From the NCBI RefSeq assembly GCF_014839805.1, contig NC_051135.1, positions 9,117,291 to 9,181,290 of the forward strand: DNA of 64,000 nucleotides, written 5' to 3'. The stretch comes from Manduca sexta (Eukaryota; Arthropoda; Insecta; Lepidoptera; Sphingidae). The first letter of the stretch is position 1, and each line of letters opens with the position of its first letter. Under the pieces are notes generated by a model that ran no database searches, was not told the DNA's origin, and saw only the letters and a program-made list of their open reading frames with translations. Shown here piece by piece: positions 30,711 through 41,335 of the stretch. The translations under genes and the position numbers were made by a program.

Positions 30711-30965
30711 GAATAACTGCTTCGGTCGCATAGTTGTATTACGGTACGACTGCAGTCCTGAAGTTTCGGGCTCAATCCCCGAGTCAAAGTGATATTGGGT
30801 TTTTGTATTCAGTATTAGTACGAAGTCTGGAATCTGTACTCGATAGGCTCGCCTCCCATCACATCATGGGACGGAATATACACAGCGAAAAACTGATGCA
30901 TCAGTTGCGTTTCTGTCTATTCTTTGGGCATAAAAGACGTGAGTGTTGTGACAAAAATAGACTGT
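30711..30965 (+). repeat. SINE D (tRNA-headed) copy
   Basis: CTTCGGTCGCATAGTTGTATTACGGTACGACTGC, box B-like GGGCTCAATCCCCGAGTC, CAAAGTGATATTGGGTTTTTG, GTCTGGAATCTG, TCGATAGGCTCGCCTCCCATCACATCATGGGACGGAATA. A common lepidopteran tRNA-derived SINE by this motif order. Confidence 0.78.
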
Positions 30966-31551
30966 AGTACCGTATGTAGTATGCAGATGACCACCAGTTA
31001 TAAAAATATGTTTACCTATTATTCGCGTAGGTATAAAATATCTATAACAGATAAAAGAAAAATGAAAAACAATCTTAACATGATTTGCAATTTTTTGTTC
31101 TAATTATCTGATTTTTGGCACTGACTGTACATGATTATTACATTACATACATTACGCATAGTAAGTATTCCCTCCTTTGATTTTTAACACAATTTACGAC
31201 AACATTTCAACTTTCGCTTTGAGCGTTCCGGAGAGGCGGTAATGGAATACCAAATTGTAGACTGGGGCTAATTGGCTCATAGGAGTACGTCTAGCCTAAT
31301 CACAAAGTTGGAATGGCGTTTCAGACTGGTTGACTGCAAGAGTTATTAGGATGTCGATAAGGGTCAATTTGAGTTATTCTTGCAGTGATGTGTATGCTAC
31401 AAATGTATAAAATTGTTTTACAATGAAGTCATACAGTTGCTCAATTGCTTACGTAATATATATTTTTTTATGGCCAAAAGACGTATTTTTCATTAAAGAA
31501 TTCTTATACGAAGTTACAATAATTCTAAGCATATGCAACAAGCCACGATAG
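30966..31551. other. No supported feature
   Basis: AT-rich noncoding DNA. Confidence 0.45.
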
Positions 31552-31758
31552 CTTAGTTTGGAGTGGAATGGACTGCCGTGACGGATGATTATAGGTTCAA
31601 AACCTAAGGGCACGCAACTGTGACTTTTCTAAAGTTATGTGAGTATTCTTTGTGAGTTGTCGCTTGTTTTAACGGTATAGGAATATGTAGTAGGCAAATC
31701 TGCGTACCTTAGTCTATAACAATTTTGAGTGTATGTGCAGTCTACCAATCCGGAAAAT
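31552..31758 (+). repeat. SINE A, diverged copy
   Basis: Head AGCCACGATAGCTTAGTTTGGAGTGGAATGGACTGCCG and ATAGGTTCAAAACCTAAGGGC are readable; the body decays after about 31690 and ends near CAGTCTACCAATCCGG. Confidence 0.7.
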
Positions 31759-31765
31759 TACAAAA

Positions 31766-32454
31766 TCCGAGAGGAAGGAAGATGACAACTACGCCTGTGA
31801 AATGCGTGTGATAATGAGAATGACTCGCTACATTGCTATCTACACCTGGTTACGAATTTGAACAGTTTGCTCATCATGTATTTTGGGAGTGTAGTCTGGT
31901 ATGAAGAGTGCAGCATCATGTTAAAGAGTAACATCCGCGGTTGTATACCATATGGACCTTGTAGAGACAAGACGGAATTTCTGTGCTTTCCGGCGTTTTT
32001 GACATGTCTATTGTAATCAAATATAACAGCTCATGTGATAGGACCCTTTTGTTTAATTTTTATCCATGGTGCTTTATAACTAGCTTATCTAGTTGTAAAC
32101 GTTCCTATGCTTGAGGTTAAAATGCCTTCTTAGTTCATTACTTTGTCTCCCGCTTTGCTATGGAGGGAAGTGGACAATTAATATTTCCAAATCCTCCCTA
32201 TTTTCTATTTGATGAATTTCGTTACGGGATAAAGGCAAATTAGTTTTCCCTGAGGCTAGCTGAGCATCACCACTCAGTGTGATAAAATGCGTGCCACTGC
32301 TGATCCTGGCTTACAGGAGTTGTAGTGGTGGGTGTGAGAGCGGGAAAGTTTCTATATTATCTACAATGATCATTATTGATCGGAGATGCAGATATAAAAG
32401 AATTTGACTTTTTCGAAAGCTTATAAAATCATTTGCCTAAAAAAGTGGTAGGAA
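31766..32454. other. No supported feature
   Basis: Noncoding. Short strings resembling repeat bodies are too degraded to assign. Confidence 0.4.
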
Positions 32455-32650
32455 CGGTCACCAGCGGCGAAGTCTAGACGCAAATCCGGCGGAACGCTGT
32501 CGTTTCAATCGAGCGCGGTCTCACTAACAACTCGCAGGATTCTGGCGTGATTTATTCCTCACCGTTGACGCCTGCGCGATAAGCGTAAGCGGATTTGGGA
32601 AAATCGCTAGGTTTGGGACGCGGTGGATTGTAACTTGCTTCTCACTGTTC
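32455..32650. other. GC-rich, CpG-rich island
   Basis: Contains GGCGAAGTCTAGACGC, TCGAGCGCGGTC, GCCTGCGCGATAAGCG and GGGACGCGGTGG, unlike any repeat family here. A regulatory or first-exon segment is possible but not shown. Confidence 0.35.
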
Positions 32651-33971
32651 AAAAACGCTCGCGATTTTTAAGTATTTGATGTTTTTTTTTGGTATTTTAA
32701 TGATTGAATGGTATTATTGGTAACACACCGATGGAAGAACTATTATAATTTATGACCAGTAACACTAACTTGAACTACTAATTATAATTTCAATTCCATT
32801 GCACTACAATCTTCAAGTGACGTCAGATGTTTAGTCTCGAAATATCCTGTAATTGCCCTGGTTATAAAGTCCTTCAAACTGACAGTCAATACACAGGAAA
32901 TAGACAATGTGGCAGTGGTGACCTTACCAACGCGTGGCCTTGGGCAGAGCAGAAGAAAGCACACTGATTTAAACAGTTATGTCAATAAAATGCTAAAAAG
33001 GTACTCTAAGGTACCGTTGGTTGGCAAGGCCCCTGTAACTACGAGGGTCCACGCGATTGGCCTTTTGCTTCCCCTCCCCTAAGGCCGCTATTACGAAGTG
33101 GCGATATTCAGTGGTTATTAGACAGATTTTCACATCTGAAACCAAGCACGTAGTAAAACCTAAAGGATGGTTGTATTGCAAAGTTTTTGGAAACATTGTA
33201 AAAGAATCTGTCTGTGACAATCATTTATTAACTTCAGCGTGGGATGTGGTCTGTGTGACAAACTTAAGCGATTCCTAGTAATATTCAAAATGGACATGGT
33301 ATTGGGTAATTTTATCAGTAACCTTTTAGTGTCAGAATTATAATTATAACTAAAATAATATTTATTGCAAAATTTTATTGTTATTTCAGTAGCTAAAGTC
33401 TACTGCTCTGTCTACAACATGCTGTGAAAATATCTGTCTACAATATGAATGGAACGACTAGACCGGGGTGTTATCGATAACATACAAAAAACCAACGAGA
33501 AATAGCAGCTACTGTAGCATTACCTTAGGTAATAAGTGAGATTTATAATCGTGTAATCGTCCATGATCATAAATACAGAAATGTGAGTGCGATGCCTCAT
33601 ACGGAAAAAGTAAAAGGGAATTTACCAGCCGTTTCGAAATTCCACTGAGCAGAAACAGAAAAACGTTACAGTAACACTGTTTCGCGCCATTTTTCTGTGA
33701 CGCAGTAAAACAAATTACACGAATTCGCCACCGCTTGTAACTTACCGCAACGTTGCCCGCACCTGCTACGAACTTTGGATATTCGGACACGAAACGATAA
33801 TTGATTTCAGTTCGGTTGTTTGTGACGTTGGTTATTACCTTTGCTGTAACTAGCCTTAAGCGACCGGTACGAGGTGTCTATGCTATGTCTATGCATAATC
33901 CTAAACTGGGACCTGGTTTGGTCATTTCTGCGTCCCTCTAGGGCTTGCCTTTGTGGCTGGGCATCGCTAGT
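32651..33971. other. No supported feature
   Basis: Open frames at 32782-33278 and 33509-33790 lack recognisable motifs and are not called. A mixed-composition patch at 33000-33110 is unexplained. Confidence 0.4.
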
Positions 33972-34185
33972 AATAACGAAGGGCGAAATTTGGAAGGAAA
34001 CCCGACACAACATATAAGTACCATTATGCATCAATGGTTGACTAGTGGAGAATGCCTCTGGCACTAGGTCCGCATTTACGTATTTTGTATCAAGTGCAAT
34101 AAATAAATAAATGCGGTCTGTAAATCGTTGTAATGGTAATTAGATTTTATTTAAATTACGAAAGAGAAGCTATCAGTAATCAGGT
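33972..34185 (-). mobile_element. hAT-like MITE E split by a LINE tail
   Basis: Minus-orientation MITE: GAAGGGCGAAATTTGGAAGGAAACCCGACACAACATATAAGTACC..ATGCAT, then an insertion, then ATGCGGTCTGTAAATCG...AATTAGATTTTATTTAAATTACGAAAGAGAAGC. The two parts join exactly as in uninterrupted copies. Confidence 0.75.
34031..34112 (+). repeat. LINE or SINE 3' end with (AATA)n tail, inside MITE E
   Basis: CAATGGTTGACTAGTGGAGAATGCCTCTGGCACTAGGTCCGC...GTGCAATAAATAAATAAAT is a familiar lepidopteran retroelement 3' end. It ends in an (AATA)n run exactly at the MITE junction. Confidence 0.65.
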
Positions 34186-34192
34186 TTTATGT

Positions 34193-34237
34193 TTCCAGCT
34201 ATCAGGAGCAATTAACCTTTGCTCCTGATAGCTGGAA
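34193..34237. repeat. Perfect 19-bp hairpin
   Basis: Arms 34193-34211 and 34219-34237 are exact reverse complements around a 7-nt loop. Confidence 0.9.
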
Positions 34238-34260
34238 TTGCTTTGGTTACGGCACCAGCT

Positions 34261-34306
34261 ACTGAACAGACCACCCTTAGCCATTGCAAGGTTTGGTCTG
34301 TTCAGT
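34261..34306. repeat. Second hairpin, 13-bp perfect arms extended inward
   Basis: Arms 34261-34273 and 34294-34306 are exact reverse complements. The pairing extends inward by CCTT/AAGG after one mismatch. Confidence 0.85.
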
Positions 34307-34336
34307 GAAAGAACTGAGTTAGTAACAATTATCTAA

Positions 34337-34979
34337 CTATAATATAAAACAAAGTTCCTCGCCGCGGGTGAATGTGAAAAACCGAAAAACTACCAAACGG
34401 ATTTTGATGAAATAGTTTATATTTCCATAAGTATTTTAGACTATTGCATATACCTTTCTATTATCACATTAAGAGCAAATCACTAACTCAGGTGGTTCTA
34501 TCGAGTCTTCTCTATTAGCTAGTTCTATCAAGTTAAGGTTTTCAGGTAGTTCTATTGAGTATTCTTATTGCGTAAAAGGAGGTAACGTATTTTTACCGAT
34601 TATACACTTCTCAAATTATGTAAAGTAGTTTTTATTCACAATAAAAGTATTCCAATTTGAGTATATACATACTTCTAATTGTAGGTATGTTTGTATATCT
34701 GTGACCAAAATGGATTCGGCAGTAAAAAGACAGCCAACTACTGTCAGGTGTATCGTGTCACAGAATACAAATACAATAACTCAACGGCGGTGGGTTAAGC
34801 CTCTTACTGTATCGGGTTAGACTCACATCAAGCCCACGAGGATTAGTGAGTAACGCCCTTGTTACACGGCTTTAGTTAAGTTTTGTGACGGGTATTTAGA
34901 TAAGGGTAATTTTAGGTTTTATTAGTTACTAGCTTTTGCTCGCGGTTCCGCTCGTGTTATCAAAGTCCTGTTAAGCGAA
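34337..34979. other. Remnants of CTAG-end repeats
   Basis: AAAGTTCCTCGCCGCGGGTG...CAAACGGATTTTGATGAAATAG (34350-34410) and CTAGCTTTTGCTCGCGGTTCCGCTCGTG (34929-34957) are typical pieces of abundant lepidopteran repeats whose ends read CTAG. Possibly non-autonomous Helitrons. Confidence 0.45.
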
Positions 34980-35283
34980 GCGGCGATAGCCTAGTTGGTT
35001 GTGGAAGGGATTGCCAAGACGAATGTCCCCAGATTAAAATCCCAAGGGCACACTCCGACTTTTCAAAAAATTATGTGTACGGGTAAGGTATTGCTTGTTT
35101 CAATGGTGAAGGAAAACAGTGTGAGGAACCTGCAAAGCTGAGAAGTTCTCTATAGGAATTTTGAGGTTGTGTGAAGTCTACCAATCCGCACTAGGCCAGC
35201 GTGGTGGACTAAGGCCTAATCCCTCTTAGTGGTAGAGGAGGCCCGTGCTCAGTAGTGGGACGGTATATAATACAGGGCTGATA
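34980..35283 (+). repeat. SINE A, near-complete copy
   Basis: GCGGCGATAGCCTAGTTGG head, AACAGTGTGAGG, GAGAAGTTCTCTATAGG, CACTAGGCCAGCGTGGTGGACTAAGG and the tail TAATACAGGGCTGATATT. Box B has decayed (AGATTAAAATCCC). Confidence 0.88.
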
Positions 35284-35647
35284 TTTGTTTATATATACCA
35301 ATTAATTATATTTGCACAAACTATTTCTTGTGCCTAATTATTCTATATTTGTTGAATGTTATTCCGATAATCATAATCGGAGATTATCTTTAATCCCGCT
35401 CTTCAATTACATAACGTATTAACTGATATTAATTATTGGAAACATTATAGTCACTTTGAAGATTATAACAGCTTCATTAGCGTTGGGTTCATTAAACCAT
35501 TTTAGGGTATATGAGGGGTGATTCGACGAATTTTGTAATATACTCCCGATCTTGCCGATATTGTAGGCTATATCTAATAATGAGCTTTACTTCAGTAGTA
35601 ATCGTGGATATCAACCATAATAGCATTTAAATTTCACTTCACTTCAA
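35284..35647. other. No supported feature
   Basis: AT-rich noncoding DNA. Confidence 0.45.
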
Positions 35648-35815
35648 AGGGCGACGATAGCCTAGTTGGGTGTGGAACGGACTGCTGAGATGAATGTCCG
35701 CTGGTTCAAATCCCAACGGCAAATCTATCACTTTACTCAAAAAAATATGTGTTTATTTTTTGTGAATTATCACTTGCTTTAACGGTGAAGGAAAATATCG
35801 TGTGGATATCTGCAT
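35648..35815 (+). repeat. SINE A, 3'-truncated copy
   Basis: Intact head (CGACGATAGCCTAGTTGGGTGTGGAACGG, GGTTCAAATCCC) and first body half, ending abruptly after GTGTGGATATCTGCATGCC where the zinc-finger segment begins. Confidence 0.82.
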
Positions 35816-35821
35816 GCCATC

Positions 35822-36010
35822 TTGACCAGCCCGCATCCACCTGCTATCCCCTGCCTTCCGAAATTCCATGCTTTTGCAAACTCCTGCATTGTCCACGATC
35901 TTGTGCTTGGTCTTGATGTGTGTCTGCAAGGCGGTGCACTGCACGAAGCTGGCGCCGCAGTGCGTGCACTTAAACGGCGTGCGGCGGTAGTTGCTCAAGA
36001 TGCGGTTGGT
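35822..36010 (-). CDS. C2H2 zinc-finger exon or gene fragment
   Basis: Minus-strand open segment starting just after a splice-acceptor-like CTGTAATTAG at 36020-36011. It reads TNRILSNYRRTPFK, then a canonical finger C-x2-C-x12-H-x4-H (CTHCGASFVQC...THIKTKH), then about 30 residues without a clear motif. Codons up to about 35880 strongly prefer G or C at the third position, unlike all neighbouring DNA, which supports real coding ancestry. C2H2 fingers bind DNA, usually in transcription factors. The frame continues into the adjacent SINE and stops at 35753, and no donor site is obvious. It may be an exon of a larger host gene, an exonised end, or a transposed fragment. Confidence 0.55.
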
Positions 36011-36905
36011 CTAATTACAGAATATTTTATATATATAATATTGAATGATCACATAGAAGTACGAGAATAAAATACACTACATAGTTTCCCCGAAGCGGTA
36101 TGTAAAAACGAGAATCTTCAGCAAATTGTATAATATTAAAACTAAGAGTCCATAAGGTACATAGCAAGTCAAGTTTAACCTTCTACAACCCTCATCCAAA
36201 CAGGTAACAAAGTTAAACACAAAATTTAATAACCCCAGGAAGAAGTTACCGAGTGGGGTCAACGCCCGACACATTTGCACTAACTACGTGAAATTACAAC
36301 TAAAGGGTTCCGTACCGTTCGATCTAATTGCGACTTCTTGTCTACTGCTATCCCCTTCCATTAACACCGTTTACTGCGGAACTCTATTTTGTGTAACCTT
36401 CCGTTTCTTACGCATCCATTGATGGCTTTTGTGAATAATTTGAATCGGGAAGTGAGTGTTCTACGCAATGTATTCCGAAATCGGTTTAGTAGGCAATAGT
36501 CGTGCAATTTGCTACTGTTCCGTGTCGAATCGTTAAAAGTCTAGACAGAGCAATTCAATTTATTATTTAGTTCGATTCTATACGTAGGTGCTGACTATTT
36601 TATTGTTTCTTGATTTGTTATATTGGAAAGGCGATGTTTTGAAAGTAAATATTACTTATAACGTGGAACTTCGAGAATAAAGAAAAAATTCAATATACAA
36701 TGAGGACATGGCTTATAATATAGCAAAATTCAAATATTGATGGCCCAAATGAGACACCAATAATCACTGGAATGCTTTCTGATGATTATGGTTAATAATT
36801 TCCGAAATTCATGTATACTTGAGTCAGTGGCTCTGTAATTAAATAATTAGAAAATTCACAAATATTTTTTGTAGTATTACAATTAAGAGACAACATTGTG
36901 TGACA
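36011..36905. other. No supported feature
   Basis: Noncoding. An open frame at 36077-36280 has no motif. It could be intron if the zinc-finger segment is an exon. Confidence 0.4.
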
Positions 36906-36909
36906 TATA

Positions 36910-37305
36910 CAGGGTCATTTTGACATTGCGTTACTAAATGAAACCACATACTCGTCTTCACCTTTGCTGACATTGTACCAAAAATCATCCATTAATAACT
37001 AATATTTCACCAAAAGTGTAGGTTTTCTTAATTTTTGATAATTTTGTAGTTTAATGCAAAAATAGCGTGTGCGTGGGTGTATTTCTGATTGAATCTATAA
37101 TCTCGCCGTTGCGACTAATTCTTATAGAGTAGTAGTAGTTAGTGGCTTTAGGGCGCGTAAAATTAAAATTACTTTTTATTCACATTTATTTTGTTCGAAA
37201 CTTTCACTTTTTTGTTTTACGGCTCAAGTAATTTATTGTAAAGTGTTTTTTCCAAGTAGATAAGTATTTATTTTCATTTAGTAACGCGATGTGAAAATGC
37301 CCCTG
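36910..37305. mobile_element. 396-bp MITE with about 38-bp terminal inverted repeats
   Basis: The left end CAGGGTCATTTTGACATTGC, continuing GTTACTAAATGAAA, is matched by the reverse complement of the right end CAGGGGCATTTTCACATCGC with the same continuation: about three mismatches in 34 bp. TATA flanks both sides (36906-36909, 37306-37309), so the target duplication is TATA or TA. The interior has no ORF. Confidence 0.88.
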
Positions 37306-37309
37306 TATA

Positions 37310-37689
37310 ATTGGATGCTTGTTTTCATTTTACAATGTTTGTTTGTAATTTAGAGTCTTAAACCAATAGTATTAAGTGTGTTATCCATCAACATCAGATT
37401 AAAAAAGTCACTCCTAATCTTGAGAGTAAGTCTTTCCACGTAACAACCGGAAGCCATGTTTAGGCGGCAAATTCCCTTTTCCCGTTGTCGCACAGCGGAA
37501 ACGAATTCCCACCACCTTTATGTAGTAATAATATTGCATTAAAGCCTCCTTATACGCCAATGCCTTCTCTCTGCTTCCTATTCGGTAATGATTTTATTTG
37601 CCCTAAAAGAATTCATTAGTATGGTATTATATTTTTTCAAAAGATTAAATCAGAGGACGAGGCGACTTTTTTTACGGAGTAATCACTAA
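37310..37689. other. No supported feature
   Basis: AT-rich noncoding DNA. Confidence 0.45.
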
Positions 37690-38215
37690 GATCTCGCATT
37701 AATCCGAAAGACTAAGGCGGGTATGTCGGAATTACAGGATGCTATGCACATCGGCGTACCGACTAAAACCCTGGGTTAGCCTTCATTGACGCATTAGAGA
37801 CAGCTCCGGGCCATAACGCAGCCTCAGATCTCTACCAGAACAACCTCTGCGGTATACTGTGTAAATAACCGGTACATTGAACCCACTTGGCGTCCACGAC
37901 GGCGGCGAAGTCTGCACACCAATTCCTCCCATTTCAGGATAGACATACAGTCCCGAGTATATGTCCTATGACATTGATGGGGTGCCTGTTAGTCGCCTTG
38001 TACGACATATAGGGTTGACCCTGGCGACATTCTTTCAGGTCAGGTCCACAGGGCCGTAGCGTCGGGACTGACTTCGACTTGGCGTGTTCTGTTTAGTTGG
38101 AGGCGGATGGGATCCGTTCGCTCACGATCCCGCTCAGCGCTTTCCTTCTGTTTCTTCTCCTTCTCCTTATGACATATTCGGCATTCGCAGAAGACTACCG
38201 CCCTCCATTATAATT
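37690..38215 (-). repeat. GC-richer LINE-derived segment, unassigned
   Basis: Composition and the phrase GTCGTACAAGGCGACTAACAG (minus strand, truncated here) parallel the TCGTAAGAGGCGACTAATAG phrase at 40590-41335, which I know from lepidopteran LINEs. The family cannot be fixed. The adjoining open frame on the plus strand is not conserved. Confidence 0.45.
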
Positions 38216-38249
38216 TTCTCCCTAGAAGAAAATAATAATAATAAGGGCA

Positions 38250-38372
38250 AAAACCTCATAAAAGTCGCAAGTGGCTGGATGCGGGCCGCTTACAATAGGT
38301 CGATCTGGAAATCTTTCGGGGAGACCCATGTTCAGCAGTGGACATCCTGCGGCTGATGATAATGATGATGAA
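38250..38372 (+). repeat. RTE-type LINE 3' end
   Basis: Encodes a C-terminus reading GWMRAAYNRSIWKSFGETHVQQW followed closely by a stop and a (GAT)n-like tail, GGCTGATGATAATGATGATGA. This C-terminal pattern is typical of RTE elements. Confidence 0.75.
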
Positions 38373-38432
38373 GGGGAGAAAATAATAATATAAATAACCG
38401 TGATAAAATCCATAAATACTTTTAATTGTATG
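38373..38432 (+). repeat. Penelope-like tail fragment
   Basis: GGGGAGAAAATAATAATATAAATAACCGTGATAAAATCC matches the end of the Penelope-like copies and directly abuts the RTE tail. Confidence 0.5.
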
Positions 38433-38807
38433 TCAATTTTTAAACAATTATGTACTTTCACGAAAACACATTTAAGTTCAAAACCCATGCAGTCCAATCG
38501 CACTTGTAACATTACATCTCCTCTTTGTTTCGCTTTTAGTAATCCGAGAAAAAAGTCACAACGAAATTTATTGTAGCGTAAAACGTTACAGTTGGACAAA
38601 TTCATTTTTCTTGTTATGCGCGAGGCGACGGCGCGAGTGCTCCCGTAATCGAATCTTGTGCCTCGACTGTTCACCCGCTTGTAGGTTCCATTTATAAGAA
38701 AAGCCTGCGTTGAGGTCTTGAGGTGGTAATTCCGTGCATTTTTATTTGTTTTCTAAGCGAGGAGTTTGATCTCGTTATGTTTACTTATAACAGAAGTATT
38801 TTGATCT

Positions 38808-38990
38808 GGCTTTTGCTTGTAGCTTCGCTCGCGTGATAGAGTATTTTCCGTCAAGTAGCCTATGTCTTTCTCAGGGTCCGAAATTATCTCCTTACAAAAT
38901 TTATCATATCTCATACAATGTTTATCGCATTCAGACAGAAATACGCGGCGGGGGCTTTGTTTAAAATATTTAAGGATTATAAAGCATTAT
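38808..38990. repeat. CTAG-end dispersed repeat (possible Helitron)
   Basis: CTGGCTTTTGCTTGTAGCTTCGCTCGCGTGATAGAG...GTAGCCTATGTCTTTCTCAGGG is the standard opening of a very common lepidopteran repeat, in the orientation whose complement ends near CTAG. Confidence 0.5.
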
Positions 38991-39927
38991 CAAGAAGGTA
39001 TTGCCATGCAAACTGCTAGGGCGAAGGAATTCATATTTATAAATTGAACAAGACTTTAAATGACTGCTCCCAGTTTTTAAATATATGGTAGAAATATTTA
39101 CGGAATAGTACTTAGATTCTGGGATGGTTTAGTCAGATTACCTTTGAACTAGCCAATCCTATCATGAGCTAAGTCCATAGATTAAGAGTCTACCTTTCCA
39201 ACTGATCTCTAAACCTCCAGCTGTTGAAAATACCCTGACAGGTAACACAGTTCCTATATATCCTTGTTTAACCGAACTATTGAAAATTGATTAACATTGT
39301 CAACAAGTTTAACCGTAATTTCCGCCGAGGTACAACATTCGATTCCCGCTTGATTGACATGCGCTGTCGGAACATGGCATTGGCACGTAAAACTGACAAT
39401 CAGCTTTAAAGGTAATAGTATTTTTGGTGGTTCTAGTTTATAATTGAAATAGAGTTTTATTTTCATGATCAATTGGATTAGTGCAATGAGCTAATCGTCC
39501 AACAAAATGTCAGTAAAAGTTCTGGTTATTTAAATCAAAATCGTTTTAAGGATAACAATAATTATTTTGTATTATAGCCTGCTGCCAACATTTGCTTTTC
39601 ATAAAACCAAATCAACCGAATAGTGAGTAGTGAATGTCTGAACGCACATTCGTTCATTCATTCACCACATAGGCAGAAAATTTGAAATTCCTTGAAACCG
39701 TAAACGTGTGTCCACGTTCCACCGGATACGGGTCAAACGCAGGCGAAACCGCATGATTTGGTTTATATTAACAGTTCTGCTCTACACGCAAATTGAGTGC
39801 TTCAATGCTTTGTTCTATTTTGCATTTTGGCAAACCATCGCACTTACTGTGACGTAGTGCGGATAAAATAAGGAATTTCGTTCGGGCAAAGTTGTGATTT
39901 TCTGCTATTGCTTTATACTATATACGA
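38991..39927. other. No supported feature
   Basis: Noncoding AT-rich DNA. GAATGTCTGAACGCACATTCGTTCATTCATTCAC near 39630 forms a weak inverted repeat. Confidence 0.4.
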
Positions 39928-40084
39928 CAGTGGCGAAGGGTGAAATTTATCAAAAGGTAACCCTAGGGAAAAAATTGCCTTAGTTAACGTTTCACGGACA
40001 ATTCAAAGAAAAAAAAAATATATACAAACGTAACTAAACTTAAAAGGGGAGCCGGTAGGAATCAGGTTGTATGCTTCGCCACTG
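39928..40084 (-). mobile_element. hAT-like MITE E copy
   Basis: 157 bp from CAGTGGCGAAGGGTGAAATTT to TATGCTTCGCCACTG, with well preserved inverted ends but a shortened interior. Flanking 8-mers do not match. Confidence 0.75.
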
Positions 40085-40191
40085 ATAGGCGGTCAAATTA
40101 TTTTGATTCTTACTTCTAAATTATATAAATATAAAAGTTGTTAAAGTGTTTGACTGTTGGTTATAATCAAATGCCACTGAAATGATTTCCA

Positions 40192-40380
40192 TGCTCCGGT
40201 GGCGTAATTGTATTGTGTGTGCGGTATGATTACTGCTGGCTCCTGGTTCAAAATCCGGGTTTGGCAAAGTGATTTTGGCTTCTTTTGCTCTCTATCAGCC
40301 CAGAGTCTAGAATGGGCCCGACATAATAATGCTCATCTTCTATCATATCATGGGATGGAACACTTTTGATGAAACGTGGC
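40192..40380 (+). repeat. SINE D copy
   Basis: CTCCGGTGGCGTAATTGTATTG, box B-like CTGGTTCAAAATCCGGGTTTGG, CAAAGTGATTTTGG, CTATCAGCCCAGAGTCTAGAATG, ATCATATCATGGGATGGAACAC. Confidence 0.75.
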
Positions 40381-40589
40381 ACATAGATAAACTAAATTCT
40401 AGATTACCATATTTACGAGTATAAGCCACTTATTATAAAGGCTAATTGAACAATTGGAGTTTAACACCAAGACAAGGCTATTCACATATCCAAAACCACG
40501 TACACCTAGTTAAAGATAAAAATGAACCTATCTGCACAGGCTCATTTAACCAGCATTTTACAGCAACCAAGTTCGCTAATAAAGAAGGT

Positions 40590-41335
40590 CGGTGGCAAAT
40601 TGTTTTGGTCCCGGCGCGTCCGGTGAGGCTGTTTATGGGGCATTGTTCGAAACCGCCGGTATAAATAGGGTGTGGAGTGCACGCTTCTAACTATACGTTT
40701 AGCGGCTGACACCAATTGTCTGGCAAGGAGTCGTAGCAGCTGGAACTGGCTGATTGGAGGGAAGTTTCATATTGAGAGAGAAAGAGAGATGCTGAGAATG
40801 TCCCTTATTACTACCAACCAGACTTCTTGGGGGGCGATTGAGCGGTCATGTTGGGGTAACCGTTGCCTTTCGGCCCGGCGAAGAGCCGCGTACCAAAGGA
40901 CGCTCTCAGCGTTAACAGCAGCATGTGACCTACTACACACTGCCGTCCGTCCCGGGGGTCAAGCGAAAATGTGCAAAGTCGCACGAAAAACATGACACGA
41001 AAACCACAGAAGTGCACATTAAGGACGGACAGCCTCCTGCTGCCCGCCGACGACCTCCATCTTGGCCTCTATTAGTCGCCTCTTACGACAGGCAAGGGAT
41101 ACCGTGGTGGCATTCTCCAAACGCCCCCATTCCACAGGTCGGCTCATACTGACAATCTGATTTGTGTTTGGGGTCCTTTAAGTCGAGCGTAAAGAAGCAA
41201 TTATGCAGGCCGGCATGACTGTGCCGACCGTACGGAGACGCTTGTATCTTTGGCCGGGCGGCAATTTCTTTGGGCTTCATTTCGCTTACCATCAGGTGCA
41301 GTGAAACCATTTTACCGAGCACCCTATTCTAATTT
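40590..41335. repeat. GC-rich retroelement-derived segment, unassigned
   Basis: Contains CTATTAGTCGCCTCTTACGAC, a phrase I know from several lepidopteran LINEs, and ends with CGCTTACCATCAGGTGCAG. The part GGGGTCCTTTAAGTCGAGCGTAAAGAAGCAATTATGCAGGCC recurs near 54803-54845. The open frames on both strands show no domain. Confidence 0.5.
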
